A stretch of DNA of 64,000 nucleotides from NZQO01 sp964639255 (GCA_964639255.1 CAZXDP010000009.1:5000-68999); one strand, 5' to 3'. Positions 53,067-62,471 are shown, counted from the stretch's first letter. Numbers and translations: made by a program. The notes: a model not told the origin generated them from the sequence alone.

Positions 53067-54683
53067 ATGAGCACTACCAAATACATCTTCGTTACGGGCG
53101 GGGTATCTTCATCACTAGGAAAGGGAATCATTGCGGCATCTTTGGCCAAATTATTGCAGGCCAGGGGTTTTAGGGTTACTATCCAAAAATTGGATCCGTA
53201 TATCAATGTTGATCCCGGAACCTTAAATCCGTATGAGCACGGAGAGTGCTATGTTACCGACGATGGTGCCGAAACCGATCTAGATCTTGGTCATTACGAA
53301 CGATTCTTGAATGTTAAGACCTCCCAAGCCAATAATGTTACCACGGGCCGTATTTACCAAAGTGTTATTGAAAAAGAGCGCCGCGGTGAGTTTTTAGGTA
53401 AAACCGTACAGGTGGTGCCCCATATTACCAACGAGATCAAGGAACGGGTGCAGTTGCTGGGCAGCAATGGCGATTATGATATAGTGATAACCGAAATTGG
53501 CGGTACGGTTGGCGATATTGAATCATTACCTTACATTGAGGCGGTTCGCCAATTGCGATGGGAGCTAGGCGACGATAATGCCCTTGTAATTCACCTTACG
53601 TTGGTGCCCTATCTTTCAGCCGCCAAGGAGCTGAAGACAAAACCCACACAACACTCTGTCAAGACCTTAATGGAAAGCGGTATTAAGGCAGATATATTGG
53701 TATGTCGTACAGAGCACGAACTTTCGGATGATCTTCGAACCAAGTTGGCCCTTTTCTGCAACGTTAAGAAAGAAGCCGTTATACAGTCTATCGATGCTTC
53801 TACGATTTACGATGTTCCCAATATGATGTTGCAGGAAGGCTTGGACACTGTTACCCTAAAAAAATTAAACCTTACTGAGAAGAATGAACCCGATCTAACC
53901 CGCTGGAATGCGTTTTTACAGCGCCACAAGAATCCCAAAAGCGAGGTGCGAATCGGCTTGATAGGGAAATACGTAGAGCTTCAGGACAGTTACAAATCCA
54001 TCTTGGAGGCATTTATTCACGCCGGTGCCGAAAACGAAGTACGGGTGCACGTAGAGTACATTCATTCCGAACATATAGACGCGAAATCCATTCCTCAACG
54101 ATTTGCAAATCTGGATGGAATTTTAGTCGCTCCAGGCTTCGGCGAACGTGGCATTGAGGGCAAGGTGGCAGCCGTGAAATACGCACGTGAAAATCAGCTG
54201 CCCTTTTTGGGTATTTGCCTGGGCATGCAAATGGCTGTTATTGAGTATGCCCGTAACATCTTGGGCATACACGACGCAAACTCTACCGAGATGTGTCCCG
54301 ATACGCCAAATCCCGTTATTAGTCTTATGGAAAGTCAAAAGAACGTCACGACGAAAGGGGGCACCATGCGGTTGGGCGCTTGGAAATGCGATCTTGCCGA
54401 TGGCAGTATTGTGCATTCGGTATATGGGGAATCCTCCATAGAGGAACGCCACCGCCACCGCTACGAATACAACAATAAGTATAAAGAGCAGTTCGAGGCA
54501 GCAGGCTTAAAGGCCACCGGAATCAATCCCGAAACAGGATTGGTAGAGATTGTTGAGATTGAATCACATCCTTGGTTCGTGGGGGTGCAATACCACCCAG
54601 AGTACAAGAGCACCGTTGCCAGTCCGCATCCCCTGTTTGTAGCTTTCGTGAAAGCTGCGCGGGAGCATGCCGCTAAAAACTAA
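53067..54683 (+). CDS. pyrG: CTP synthase
   Basis: A 538-residue enzyme making CTP from UTP, ATP and glutamine. The ATG at 53067 gives STTKYIFVTGGVSSSLGKGII, the conserved opening with the ATP-binding loop; the longer frame from 53031 begins inside the promoter. The synthetase half ends near residue 270, and the glutaminase half has the nucleophile Cys in GICLGMQMAVIEYARN (about residue 385) and the His/Glu pair in HPEYKSTVASPHPLF. It is cotranscribed or followed by yidC 105 bp downstream. Confidence 0.97.
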   Translation: MSTTKYIFVTGGVSSSLGKGIIAASLAKLLQARGFRVTIQKLDPYINVDPGTLNPYEHGECYVTDDGAETDLDLGHYERFLNVKTSQANNVTTGRIYQSVIEKERRGEFLGKTVQVVPHITNEIKERVQLLGSNGDYDIVITEIGGTVGDIESLPYIEAVRQLRWELGDDNALVIHLTLVPYLSAAKELKTKPTQHSVKTLMESGIKADILVCRTEHELSDDLRTKLALFCNVKKEAVIQSIDASTIYDVPNMMLQEGLDTVTLKKLNLTEKNEPDLTRWNAFLQRHKNPKSEVRIGLIGKYVELQDSYKSILEAFIHAGAENEVRVHVEYIHSEHIDAKSIPQRFANLDGILVAPGFGERGIEGKVAAVKYARENQLPFLGICLGMQMAVIEYARNILGIHDANSTEMCPDTPNPVISLMESQKNVTTKGGTMRLGAWKCDLADGSIVHSVYGESSIEERHRHRYEYNNKYKEQFEAAGLKATGINPETGLVEIVEIESHPWFVGVQYHPEYKSTVASPHPLFVAFVKAAREHAAKN

Positions 54684-54764
54684 CAGACAATTTGTCGCAA
54701 CGGTTCTTTGGGAGAAGTTGTTGCTATAAATAGAAAAACCTAGCACAATACGAATAATGTAAAC

Positions 54765-54787
54765 ACCGCATTAAGAGCGGTTTATTT
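54765..54787 (+). terminator. Possible terminator between pyrG and yidC
   Basis: ACCGC (54765-54769) pairs with GCGGT (54777-54781), followed by TTATTTT directly before the yidC ATG. The short stem makes it weak; it could equally be a leader hairpin of yidC. Confidence 0.35.
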
Positions 54788-54788
54788 T

Positions 54789-56666
54789 ATGGAAGAAAAG
54801 AAATTTGATGTTAATTCCCTCATAGGATTTGTACTCATTGGCGCCATCTTGGTGTGGATGCTTTACATGCAAAAACCATCGAAAGACGAGGTACAGGCAG
54901 AATCCCAAACCACCGAATCGGTCGCTTCCGAAACTTCGAACGCCGTACCCGCCAGTGACACGGTACCGCTTCAAGAAGGCATAGACAGTTTTTCCACATC
55001 TCAAGATTCCTTGGCCATGGAAAAGCTGCGCACCCAATTGGGCTCGTTTGCCTATTCCGCATCCATGCCTTCGGCTACAGATCAGGTTACCGTCCTCGAA
55101 AACGAGGTGTTGTATCTTGAAATTAACAACAAGGGAGGGTATATTGAAGAAGCCCGTTTAAAGCAACATAACACCTTCGATGGCCATCCTGTATATTTAA
55201 TTGAAGACGGCAATGCTTCCTTTAACCTACAGTTCTCTTCAGAAAACCGACAGCTCAATTCAGAGAACTTATATTTTGAGCCAAGCTTTTCGGAAAGCGG
55301 AGATACCCAAGTGCTTTCCATGAAGCTGAAAACATCAGAAAACGCTTACATAGAGTATCGTTATGAATTGCCACCGAATGAATACATGCTCGATTTTAGC
55401 ATTCGCTCGCAAGGGGTGGAAGGTGTCGTCGATATGTCACAGCCCATCTATCTCGACTGGCAACTTAAGGGATATCGCCACGCAAAGAGCATTACCTACG
55501 AGAACAGGTATTCTAGATTGACCTACGAATATGAGGATGACAACTACGATAAGCTGTCGCCTACCGGGGAGGATAGTGAAATTGAAAAAGACGTCGATTG
55601 GATGAACTTTAGGCAGCATTTCTTCAGCTCCATGCTCCTAACCGACACCCCATTTAAGGAAGTGGCCTTCAAATCGGTCGATTTGGTAGAAGATGAAGAG
55701 GTAGACACGCTTTATACCAAACAATACGGTGCCAAAATGCTGCTCGAACCCAAGGCCGGTTCGCTGGCCTATGATATGAATATGTACTATGGTCCAACCG
55801 ATTATCAAATTTTCAAGCAGTACGATCGCAACCTTGATGAGGCTATGCCGCTCGGGTGGGGAATCTTCGGGACGATCAACAAATATATCATCATCCCGCT
55901 CTTCGGATTCTTAAGTGGTTTCTTGCCAGCAGGAATTGCCATTATCTTTATGACAGTGCTGGTAAAGTTGGTGCTCTCGCCCGTACAGTACAAACAATAC
56001 CTTTCGCAGGCCAAGATGAAAATCTTGAAGCCCGAAATTGATGAAATTCGCGAAAAGTACGAGGGCAATCAGATGAAGATCCAGCAGGAAACCATGAAAT
56101 TGCAAAGCATTGCCGGTGCCAGTCCGTTAAAAGGTTGCTTGCCTGCCCTGTTGCAAATTCCAGTTTTCTACGCCCTGTTTACCTTTTTCCCTACCGCCTT
56201 CGATTTAAGGCAGAAGAGCTTTCTATGGGCCGAAGACCTCTCCAGCTATGATACCATTGCAGAGCTTCCATTTCACATACCGTTTTACGGTGACCACGTG
56301 AGCTTGTTCCCCATTTTGGCGTCGATTGCCATTTTTGCTTATATGATGATGACCATGGGGCAGAGCATGCAGGCGCAGCAGCAGCCAGGAATGCCCAACA
56401 TGAAATTTTTAATGTACCTCTCGCCACTCTTTATGTTGGTGTTCTTCAACAACTACGCCAGCGGGTTGTCCCTGTATTATCTTACCTCCAACTTAATTAC
56501 CATAGGCATTATGTTGGTGATAAAGAATTTTATATTGGACGAGGATAAGATACACGCGAAAATTCAAGAGAACAAGAAAAAGCCCAAAAAGCAAAACCGT
56601 TTCCAGCGGAAAATGGCCGAAATGATGGAGCAGGCAGAACAACAGAAAAAGGCTGGAAAAAGATAA
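54789..56666 (+). CDS. yidC: Membrane protein insertase YidC
   Basis: A 625-residue inner-membrane insertase. One N-terminal membrane segment (about residues 12-27), a large periplasmic domain to about residue 350, and five further hydrophobic segments with KLVLSPVQYKQYLSQAKMK and GASPLKGCLPALLQIPVFYALF, the latter the conserved YidC core. The C-terminal tail is basic (KKKPKKQNRFQRKMAEM), as needed for ribosome contact in Bacteroidota. Position after pyrG is common in this group as I recall. Confidence 0.97.
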   Translation: MEEKKFDVNSLIGFVLIGAILVWMLYMQKPSKDEVQAESQTTESVASETSNAVPASDTVPLQEGIDSFSTSQDSLAMEKLRTQLGSFAYSASMPSATDQVTVLENEVLYLEINNKGGYIEEARLKQHNTFDGHPVYLIEDGNASFNLQFSSENRQLNSENLYFEPSFSESGDTQVLSMKLKTSENAYIEYRYELPPNEYMLDFSIRSQGVEGVVDMSQPIYLDWQLKGYRHAKSITYENRYSRLTYEYEDDNYDKLSPTGEDSEIEKDVDWMNFRQHFFSSMLLTDTPFKEVAFKSVDLVEDEEVDTLYTKQYGAKMLLEPKAGSLAYDMNMYYGPTDYQIFKQYDRNLDEAMPLGWGIFGTINKYIIIPLFGFLSGFLPAGIAIIFMTVLVKLVLSPVQYKQYLSQAKMKILKPEIDEIREKYEGNQMKIQQETMKLQSIAGASPLKGCLPALLQIPVFYALFTFFPTAFDLRQKSFLWAEDLSSYDTIAELPFHIPFYGDHVSLFPILASIAIFAYMMMTMGQSMQAQQQPGMPNMKFLMYLSPLFMLVFFNNYASGLSLYYLTSNLITIGIMLVIKNFILDEDKIHAKIQENKKKPKKQNRFQRKMAEMMEQAEQQKKAGKR

Positions 56667-56745
56667 TGCTGTAATTTCATTTTTTTTTGAAATTTTCGCT
56701 TTGCCCGAACGTTAAGGGATTGTAGAAGTAAAATTCTGAATACTT

Positions 56746-57420
56746 ATGAAGTATACCCTAATCCTTTCTTTGTTACTCGGTGTTCTAGCCCATTCGCAGG
56801 AGGGCAGCAACGGGTACGATGCCCAAGGCAAACGGCATGGCATATGGGAGAAAAGGTATCCCGGAACCCAACAGCTTCGGTACAAAGGAGCATTTGAGCA
56901 CGGTAAGGAAGTGGGGACCTTTCGCTTTTATTGTGAAACCTGCGTAGACCAGCCCAGTACGGTGATGGAATACCAACCTGACGGTTCGGCCAATGTATCT
57001 TATTTCACCACAGAGGGGCACCTTGTTAGCACCGGTTCCATGCGTGACAAAAAGCGCCAGGGAGAGTGGCTATACTACCACGAAGGTTCGAATAGTATAA
57101 TGATGCGTGAGCATTACGAAGATGATGTACTACATGGCATAAAAGAAACCTACTATCCTAGTGGCCAAATCACCGAAACCCAATACTTCCAAAATGGTGT
57201 GGCCAATGGTGAAAACCGCTATTATTCGCCAGTGGGCATCCTCATCAAGAAATTGATGTATGTCGATGGAAAGCTGCACGGCTCGGCCGAATATTACGAT
57301 GCCTCTGGAACCCTCAGCATTTCAGGTACTTATAAAAATGGACAAAAGCACGGACTTTGGAAATATTTTGAAGAAGGTGTACTTAGCAGGGAGGAAACGT
57401 TTCCAAAAAAATTCAAGTAG
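56746..57420 (+). CDS. Secreted MORN-repeat (YwqK-like) protein
   Basis: A 224-residue protein with a signal peptide (MKYTLILSLLLGVLAHSQ). It consists of MORN-variant repeats, each about 23 residues with a G-x-W/Y pattern: DAQGKRHGIWEKRYPG, GTFRFYCET, QGEWLYYHEG, GIKETYYPSG, NGENRYYSP, GSAEYYDASG and GLWKYFEEG. In Bacteroidota these are often annotated as YwqK-type antitoxins, but the signal peptide makes a cytosolic antitoxin role unlikely; it is more probably an exported scaffold or binding protein. The cellular role is unknown. Confidence 0.8.
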   Translation: MKYTLILSLLLGVLAHSQEGSNGYDAQGKRHGIWEKRYPGTQQLRYKGAFEHGKEVGTFRFYCETCVDQPSTVMEYQPDGSANVSYFTTEGHLVSTGSMRDKKRQGEWLYYHEGSNSIMMREHYEDDVLHGIKETYYPSGQITETQYFQNGVANGENRYYSPVGILIKKLMYVDGKLHGSAEYYDASGTLSISGTYKNGQKHGLWKYFEEGVLSREETFPKKFK

Positions 57421-57502
57421 CAGTTTCGCGAACTTTTTCGTCACTAGAAAAAGCGTCTAGTGCGCCGGCTGGGCATCGCTGCCTAAAACCAGTCTAATTG
57501 CG

Positions 57503-57510
57503 TACCTTTG
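57503..57510 (+). promoter_or_regulatory. Putative -7 box for mnmA
   Basis: TACCTTTG matches TAnnTTTG and ends 16 nt before the preferred ATG at 57527. No good -33 box was found. It supports the shorter protein start. Confidence 0.5.
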
Positions 57511-57526
57511 CAAAAAATTGAATCTG

Positions 57527-58714
57527 ATGAAACGAGTGGTTGTGGGTCTTAGCGGTGGCGTAGATTCCAGCGTGGCAGCTTGGTTGCTGAAAGAGCAGGG
57601 CTATGAGGTCATTGGGCTGTTTATGAAGAATTGGCACGACGACAGCGTAACCATCTCCGACGAATGCCCTTGGTTGGAAGATAGCAACGACGCTATGCTG
57701 GTGGCTCAAAAATTGGGCATCCCTTTTCAAACGGTCGACTTGAGCGAGCAGTATAAAGAACGTATTGTAGATTATATGTTCAAGGAGTACGAACGTGGTC
57801 GCACCCCCAATCCAGATGTGCTTTGTAACCGCGAGATAAAATTCGATGTATTTATGGATATTGCCCTTAGCTTGGGTGCCGACTATGTCGCGACAGGGCA
57901 CTACTGCCGTAAGGACAGTATTGAAAAGGAGGGAACCACCGTGTACCGCTTGTTGGCGGGTAAGGATCCCAACAAAGACCAATCGTACTTCCTTTGTCAA
58001 TTATCGCAAGAGCAATTGGCCAAAACCTTGTTCCCCGTGGGGGAACTGCTCAAGCCAGAAGTACGGAAAATTGCCGCCGAACAGCATTTAGTTACGGCCG
58101 AAAAACGGGATTCCCAAGGGCTATGTTTCATCGGCAAGGTGCGACTGCCCGAATTTTTACAGCAACAATTGGCTCCTAAGGAAGGGATAATTGTAGAGGT
58201 ACCGTCTGAGTTTGAAGGGTATAAAAACGAGGTTTCCGCGTTTGCTTCAGAAGAGGAAAGGCTGCAGCACCTATCGCGCAAGACTACCTATTCCATCGCA
58301 GATGGTAAGCAGGTGGGAATGCATCAAGGCGCACATTACTTTACCAAGGGTCAAAGAAAGGGACTTGCCGTTGGTGGCACAAAAGATCCTTTGTTCGTTA
58401 TTGAAACCGATGTTTCCCAGAATATCATCTATACCGGTCAAGGAAAGGACCATCCTGGGCTATTTAGGCGCGGTTTGTATGTTCAGGGAAATGAGGTGCA
58501 CTGGGTACGGGAAGATCTTCGCCTTGGTGAGGACGAAACGAAGGAGGTTATGGCCCGTATTCGCTACAGACAACCGTTGGAGAAGGCAACACTGCACCAA
58601 ACGGCTATGGGACTTTATGTTATCTTTGAAAATCCGCAAACCGCTATCGCCGAAGGCCAATTTGTAGCTTGGTACGATGGCGAGGAGCTGTTGGGCAGCG
58701 GCGTTATTTCATAA
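57527..58714 (+). CDS. mnmA: tRNA-specific 2-thiouridylase MnmA
   Basis: A 395-residue enzyme that puts sulfur on U34 of tRNA. The PP-loop GLSGGVDSSVAAWLL (about residues 6-20), the catalytic Cys in LCNREIKFDVFMD and the second Cys in SQGLCFIGKV, plus the IADGKQVGMHQGAHYFTKGQRKGL core in separate blocks, are diagnostic. I start at the ATG at 57527, which yields the usual MKRVVVGLSGG; an upstream in-frame TTG at 57518 would add three residues. Confidence 0.95.
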   Translation: MKRVVVGLSGGVDSSVAAWLLKEQGYEVIGLFMKNWHDDSVTISDECPWLEDSNDAMLVAQKLGIPFQTVDLSEQYKERIVDYMFKEYERGRTPNPDVLCNREIKFDVFMDIALSLGADYVATGHYCRKDSIEKEGTTVYRLLAGKDPNKDQSYFLCQLSQEQLAKTLFPVGELLKPEVRKIAAEQHLVTAEKRDSQGLCFIGKVRLPEFLQQQLAPKEGIIVEVPSEFEGYKNEVSAFASEEERLQHLSRKTTYSIADGKQVGMHQGAHYFTKGQRKGLAVGGTKDPLFVIETDVSQNIIYTGQGKDHPGLFRRGLYVQGNEVHWVREDLRLGEDETKEVMARIRYRQPLEKATLHQTAMGLYVIFENPQTAIAEGQFVAWYDGEELLGSGVIS

Positions 58715-58778
58715 GAACACAATATCTTTTTGAACACCATTAAAAGAAAAAAAACCACCCCCTAAAAATAGTCACACC

Positions 58779-59720
58779 GTGCCAAATAGAATTACGCAAC
58801 TTTTCAATATTCAGTATCCCCTCATCCAAGCAGGAATGATCTGGAACAGTGGCTGGCGACTTGCCAGCGCCGTGAGCAACGCCGGTGGTTTAGGCCTGCT
58901 GGGCGCTGGCTCTATGTATCCAGAAGTGCTTCGGGAACATATACAAAAATGCCAAAAGGCCACTTCAAAGCCTTTTGGTGTAAATGTGCCGATGCTCTAT
59001 CCAGATATCGATACCATTATTGATCTAATAATCGAAGAAGGGGTTAAAATCGTATTCACCTCTGCGGGAAATCCAAAAACCTATACCGGAAAGTTAAAAG
59101 AAGCGGGCATTACTGTAGTGCACGTGGTAAGCAGCGTTAAATTTGCCACGAAAGCCCAAGAAGCGGGCGTAGATGCAATCGTTGCCGAAGGATTTGAAGC
59201 CGGGGGCCATAACGGCCGCGATGAAACCACGACGTTTACGCTCATACCTATGGTTCGCGAAAAAATTGACATTCCACTTATTGCAGCGGGAGGCATTGCC
59301 ACAGGCAGAGGCATGCTCGCGGCAATGGTATTGGGCGCCGATGGCGTACAGGTGGGAAGCCGGTTTGTAGCTTCCAACGAGGCTAGTTCCCATCGTGCAT
59401 TCAAACAAATGGTCGTAGATGCAAAAGAGGGGGACACTATGCTTACCCTTAAGGAACTCGCACCAGTGCGCCTGTTGAAAAATAAGTTCTTTGAGGATGT
59501 GATGGATCTATACACAAAAAGCCCGTCGAAGGAGGATCTGCAAAAGCTTTTGGGCCGCGCCCGCGCCAAAAAAGGGATGTTCGAGGGCGATTTGGACGAG
59601 GGCGAATTGGAAATTGGTCAGATCGCCGGGCTCATTCACGATATTAAACCGGCGGCTACGATCGTTTCAGATATGATTTCAGAATATGAGAACGCCAAGA
59701 AAGAGATTGCCAACCTTTAA
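58779..59720 (+). CDS. Nitronate monooxygenase / FabK-like flavoprotein
   Basis: A 313-residue TIM-barrel FMN protein of the 2-nitropropane dioxygenase family. It opens PNRITQLFNIQYPLIQAGM (GTG start at 58779), followed by the FMN-binding PFGVNVPMLYPD and FTSAGNPK; EGFEAGGHNGRDE gives the conserved GGHxG histidine near residue 145, and IAAGGIATGRGMLAAMVLGADGVQVGSRF is the phosphate-binding glycine region. Nitronate oxidation and FabK-type enoyl-ACP reduction cannot be told apart from the sequence. It is 64 bp after mnmA on the same strand. Confidence 0.85.
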   Translation: MPNRITQLFNIQYPLIQAGMIWNSGWRLASAVSNAGGLGLLGAGSMYPEVLREHIQKCQKATSKPFGVNVPMLYPDIDTIIDLIIEEGVKIVFTSAGNPKTYTGKLKEAGITVVHVVSSVKFATKAQEAGVDAIVAEGFEAGGHNGRDETTTFTLIPMVREKIDIPLIAAGGIATGRGMLAAMVLGADGVQVGSRFVASNEASSHRAFKQMVVDAKEGDTMLTLKELAPVRLLKNKFFEDVMDLYTKSPSKEDLQKLLGRARAKKGMFEGDLDEGELEIGQIAGLIHDIKPAATIVSDMISEYENAKKEIANL

Positions 59721-59747
59721 CAAAACATAAAACGAAAAACTGATATT

Positions 59748-60680
59748 ATGGATAACGGATTGTATGCAAAAATTACTACGGAAAAGGGAGAAATTATCGC
59801 CCGATTAACTTACAAGAAAACTCCGGGTACGGTGGGCAATTTCGTCGCCCTTGCTGAAGGTGACCTGGAAAACGAGGTAAAACCACAAGGGACGCCCTAT
59901 TATGACGGACTCAAATTCCATCGGGTCATCCCAGATTTTATGATACAGGGCGGTGATCCCAGCGGAACAGGGGCAGGCGGTCCCGGCTACCAATTCGATG
60001 ATGAATTTCATTCCGAATTAACGCACGATGGCCCTGGGATACTTTCAATGGCCAACGCCGGACCGGCTACCAACGGGAGCCAATTCTTTATAACACATAC
60101 TGAAACCCCTTGGCTGGACAATAAGCATACTGTATTTGGAAAAGTGGTAGAGGGACAGGATGTTGTAGATAGCATCGCCCAGGGAGACACCATGGAAAAA
60201 GTAGAAATTTTACGTATTGGCGAAGATGCCGAAAATTGGAATGCCGTTGAGAGTTTCAGGCAATTCAACGGTGCCAAGGCAGAACGCGAGGCAGCGGCAA
60301 AAAAGAAAGATGAAGAGTTGTTGAAAGAGCTTTCTGAGGGATTTGACAAAACCGAAAGCGGCTTGCGCTATAAAATTATAAACAAAGGTTCCGGAAGGCA
60401 ACCCGAGAAAGGCGATACTGTTTCGGTTCACTACAAAGGGATGTTTGCAGATGGCGGCGAATTTGACAATAGCTACAAACGAGGAAACCCTATCGAATTT
60501 CCAGTTGGGAAGGGACAGGTTATTGGAGGATGGGATGAAGGGCTGCAACTCCTAAGGGAGGGCGATAAAGCTCGGTTTGTAATTCCACCCCATTTGGCTT
60601 ATGGAAGCCGGGGTGCAGGAGGGGTTATTCCGCCCAATGCTACTTTGATTTTTGACGTGGAGTTGATGAAAGTTAAATAA
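59748..60680 (+). CDS. Cyclophilin-FKBP fusion peptidyl-prolyl isomerase
   Basis: A 310-residue cytosolic foldase with two unrelated isomerase domains. Residues about 5-165 are a cyclophilin (FHRVIPDFMIQGGDPSGTGAGG, then GSQFFITHTETPWLDNKHTVFG); residues about 205-310 are an FKBP (GDTVSVHYKGMFADGGEFDNS, GWDEGLQLLREGDKARFVIP, YGSRGAGGVIPPNATLIFDVEL). A charged linker of about 40 residues with a Lys/Glu run joins them. Such dual-family immunophilins have been described in Flavobacterium (recalled), so the fusion is known but uncommon. Confidence 0.93.
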   Translation: MDNGLYAKITTEKGEIIARLTYKKTPGTVGNFVALAEGDLENEVKPQGTPYYDGLKFHRVIPDFMIQGGDPSGTGAGGPGYQFDDEFHSELTHDGPGILSMANAGPATNGSQFFITHTETPWLDNKHTVFGKVVEGQDVVDSIAQGDTMEKVEILRIGEDAENWNAVESFRQFNGAKAEREAAAKKKDEELLKELSEGFDKTESGLRYKIINKGSGRQPEKGDTVSVHYKGMFADGGEFDNSYKRGNPIEFPVGKGQVIGGWDEGLQLLREGDKARFVIPPHLAYGSRGAGGVIPPNATLIFDVELMKVK

Positions 60681-60711
60681 AAAAAATCGGCGATGTTTTC
60701 GCCGATTTTTT
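60681..60711 (+). terminator. Terminator after the isomerase fusion
   Basis: A perfect 13-bp stem (60681-60693 with 60699-60711), 5-nt loop, A-rich on the left and T-rich on the right. It probably acts in both directions, also ending the convergent DUF1028 gene whose stop is at 60719. Confidence 0.9.
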
Positions 60712-60718
60712 GTTGTTG

Positions 60719-61705
60719 TTACCGCTGTATCACGATTTTTTCGGTATGTAATTGCTTCCCGCTATTTCCTATGGAGAGAAAATAAACCCCTTCGGCGAAA
60801 TTGCTTACGTCTACGAGCAATCGGTTTTGAGGTCGGTCTATTGAATTTTGCTGCACTACCCGGCCATTGATGTCTACCAGTGTATATTCATTGAATACTG
60901 CTCCTTTTTGGGTGAATACGCTCAGCTGGTTGCTTGCTGGATTAGGGAAAACCTGTACAGAAATTTCCTCGTTGGTTCCGGCAACGGAAAGCGTCGCATC
61001 GTAAAGGTCCTGCAGTGCATCTATGGGTTCAAAGACAACTCCATCTAACCAAACATTTAGATCGAGACTTAAGTTCCCGTAAGAGCTATTCGTGTCTGAT
61101 GGGTCTGCTACGCGAATAAAAGCCGAAGCGGAACTAATACCGAAATTGAGGCAGCGCGAATCGGCCCCTGGACGTTTAGCGCCTTGAAGTGCCGCCATTA
61201 GTTTATCAGCAAGGGTTCCCTGTGTATTTACAAAGGCGGTTTCCATATCGGTCACCACATCTTCAGAAATTAAGATATTTCCGGCAATGGCGTAATTGGG
61301 GCCCGTAACATCGATAAATTCAGCAAAACAGTTGGCACCCGTAAAGGCCGCGCTCCGCGGATTGCCCCCATTAAGATCCACAATATTGTATTGACGTTGC
61401 GAGGGATTTCCTTGCACATCGTTCGCTATGAGCCAGTCGATGATTTCCTGGGGGGAATCGCCTGCAACCATACGAGCCCGTGCATTGTTTTGGTTGGCGG
61501 GTATATAAAAAGATTGGGTATGGATGGCGCCCACACCAAGTACGATATCGCTAATGACCTGTGCGCCATCCTCGGCATCGATGCAGGTGGCACCCGCGCT
61601 GCCTATCTCGCCCGTAACGGGATCGACGGCCACGATTGAGAATGTGTGTTGGCCAAAGGTGATGGTAGCGGTTAAAAATAAGGTAAGAAGTACAATTCGT
61701 TTCAT
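60719..61705 (-). CDS. Secreted DUF1028 protein with T9SS type A sorting domain
   Basis: A 328-residue secreted protein. The ATG at 61705 gives the signal peptide MKRIVLLTLFLTATITFGQ and is preferred over the longer frame, which would add 45 non-signal residues. Residues about 20-230 are a DUF1028 domain (HTFSIVAVDPVTGEIGSAGATC, ARARMVAGDSPQEIIDWL), related to Ntn-hydrolase folds, function unproven. The C-terminal part VQVFPNPASNQLSV to VIQR is a T9SS type A (Por secretion) sorting domain of about 80 residues, so it leaves the cell through T9SS. It lies 34 bp after a redoxin gene. Confidence 0.88.
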   Translation of the reverse strand: MKRIVLLTLFLTATITFGQHTFSIVAVDPVTGEIGSAGATCIDAEDGAQVISDIVLGVGAIHTQSFYIPANQNNARARMVAGDSPQEIIDWLIANDVQGNPSQRQYNIVDLNGGNPRSAAFTGANCFAEFIDVTGPNYAIAGNILISEDVVTDMETAFVNTQGTLADKLMAALQGAKRPGADSRCLNFGISSASAFIRVADPSDTNSSYGNLSLDLNVWLDGVVFEPIDALQDLYDATLSVAGTNEEISVQVFPNPASNQLSVFTQKGAVFNEYTLVDINGRVVQQNSIDRPQNRLLVDVSNFAEGVYFLSIGNSGKQLHTEKIVIQR

Positions 61706-61739
61706 AGGATTATTTTTTGTTTTTAATGAAGTTCTTGGG

Positions 61740-62294
61740 TTATTTCCATTTAATATTGCAGCCAATACTTGGTTTTTGGTCTTTTCGCTGCGGATTGTTA
61801 TTGAGAACATTGTCCAACGCCTCCCGTAGGTCCCGTCCATTTACGGGAATGCCATTGCCGGGCCTGCTATTGTCCAATTGCCCCCTATAGATTAGACGTA
61901 GATCTTCATCAAAAAGATAGAAGTCTGGGGTACAGGCTGCGTCGTAGGCCTTGGCCACTTCCTGTGTTTCATCGTATAAATACGGAAAAGGGTAGTTGTG
62001 CTTACGCGCGGTTTCCCACATTTTTTGAGGTGAATCTTCAGGATACTTTTCAACATCATTGCTGTTAATGGCAACGAAACCGAAACCAGTTACCCTATAA
62101 TCGTTGCAAATTCGAACCAATTCCTCATTCACGTGCTTTACAAAAGGACAATGGTTGCAAATAAACATTATGACCGTACCTTTCTCTCCCCTAACGCTTT
62201 GCAAGGAAACCGGGTTTAAGGTTACGGAATCCAGAAGTGTAAAATCTGGAGCCTTTGTGCCCAGGGGAATCATATTTGAAGGAGTTCTGGCCAT
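61740..62294 (-). CDS. Thioredoxin-like redoxin domain protein
   Basis: A 184-residue thioredoxin-fold protein without signal peptide, so cytosolic. APDFTLLDSVTL opens a TlpA/AhpC-type redoxin domain; the active site is Cys46-Asn-His-Cys49 (ICNHCPFVKH), and an insert with DETQEVAKAYDAACTPDFYLFDE carries the cis-proline region and a resolving-type Cys. The start is the ATG at 62294, as an in-frame TTG upstream adds only three residues. It precedes the DUF1028 gene in the same orientation. Specific substrate unknown; a family of this type is common in Bacteroidota. Confidence 0.87.
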   Translation of the reverse strand: MARTPSNMIPLGTKAPDFTLLDSVTLNPVSLQSVRGEKGTVIMFICNHCPFVKHVNEELVRICNDYRVTGFGFVAINSNDVEKYPEDSPQKMWETARKHNYPFPYLYDETQEVAKAYDAACTPDFYLFDEDLRLIYRGQLDNSRPGNGIPVNGRDLREALDNVLNNNPQRKDQKPSIGCNIKWK

Positions 62295-62471
62295 AGCAGT
62301 CAAAAAAAGTAAGTCGAAGTTAGGGACCGAAAGTTACGCATTTTTCTAAAAGCGGGGTAGTTGGTAACCTATAATGAGCGACATCCTTAGCCGGGGTGCT
62401 AAACATATTATAAAGTTTTGCCAGTGTGGGCCTTTGCCTGTAACTTTAGGGAAAACCAAAATGAACTCATA

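Noticed and set aside
56672..56700. AATTTCA/TGAAATT inverted repeat after yidC
   Set aside because: Loop is a T-run and stem is AT-only; too weak for a terminator call.
57442..57462. 7-bp hairpin CACTAGA/TCTAGTG after the MORN gene
   Set aside because: No T-run follows, so I do not call it a terminator.
61706..61840. 45-residue N-terminal extension of the DUF1028 protein
   Set aside because: It would bury the signal peptide and overlaps the redoxin gene; the ATG at 61705 is better.
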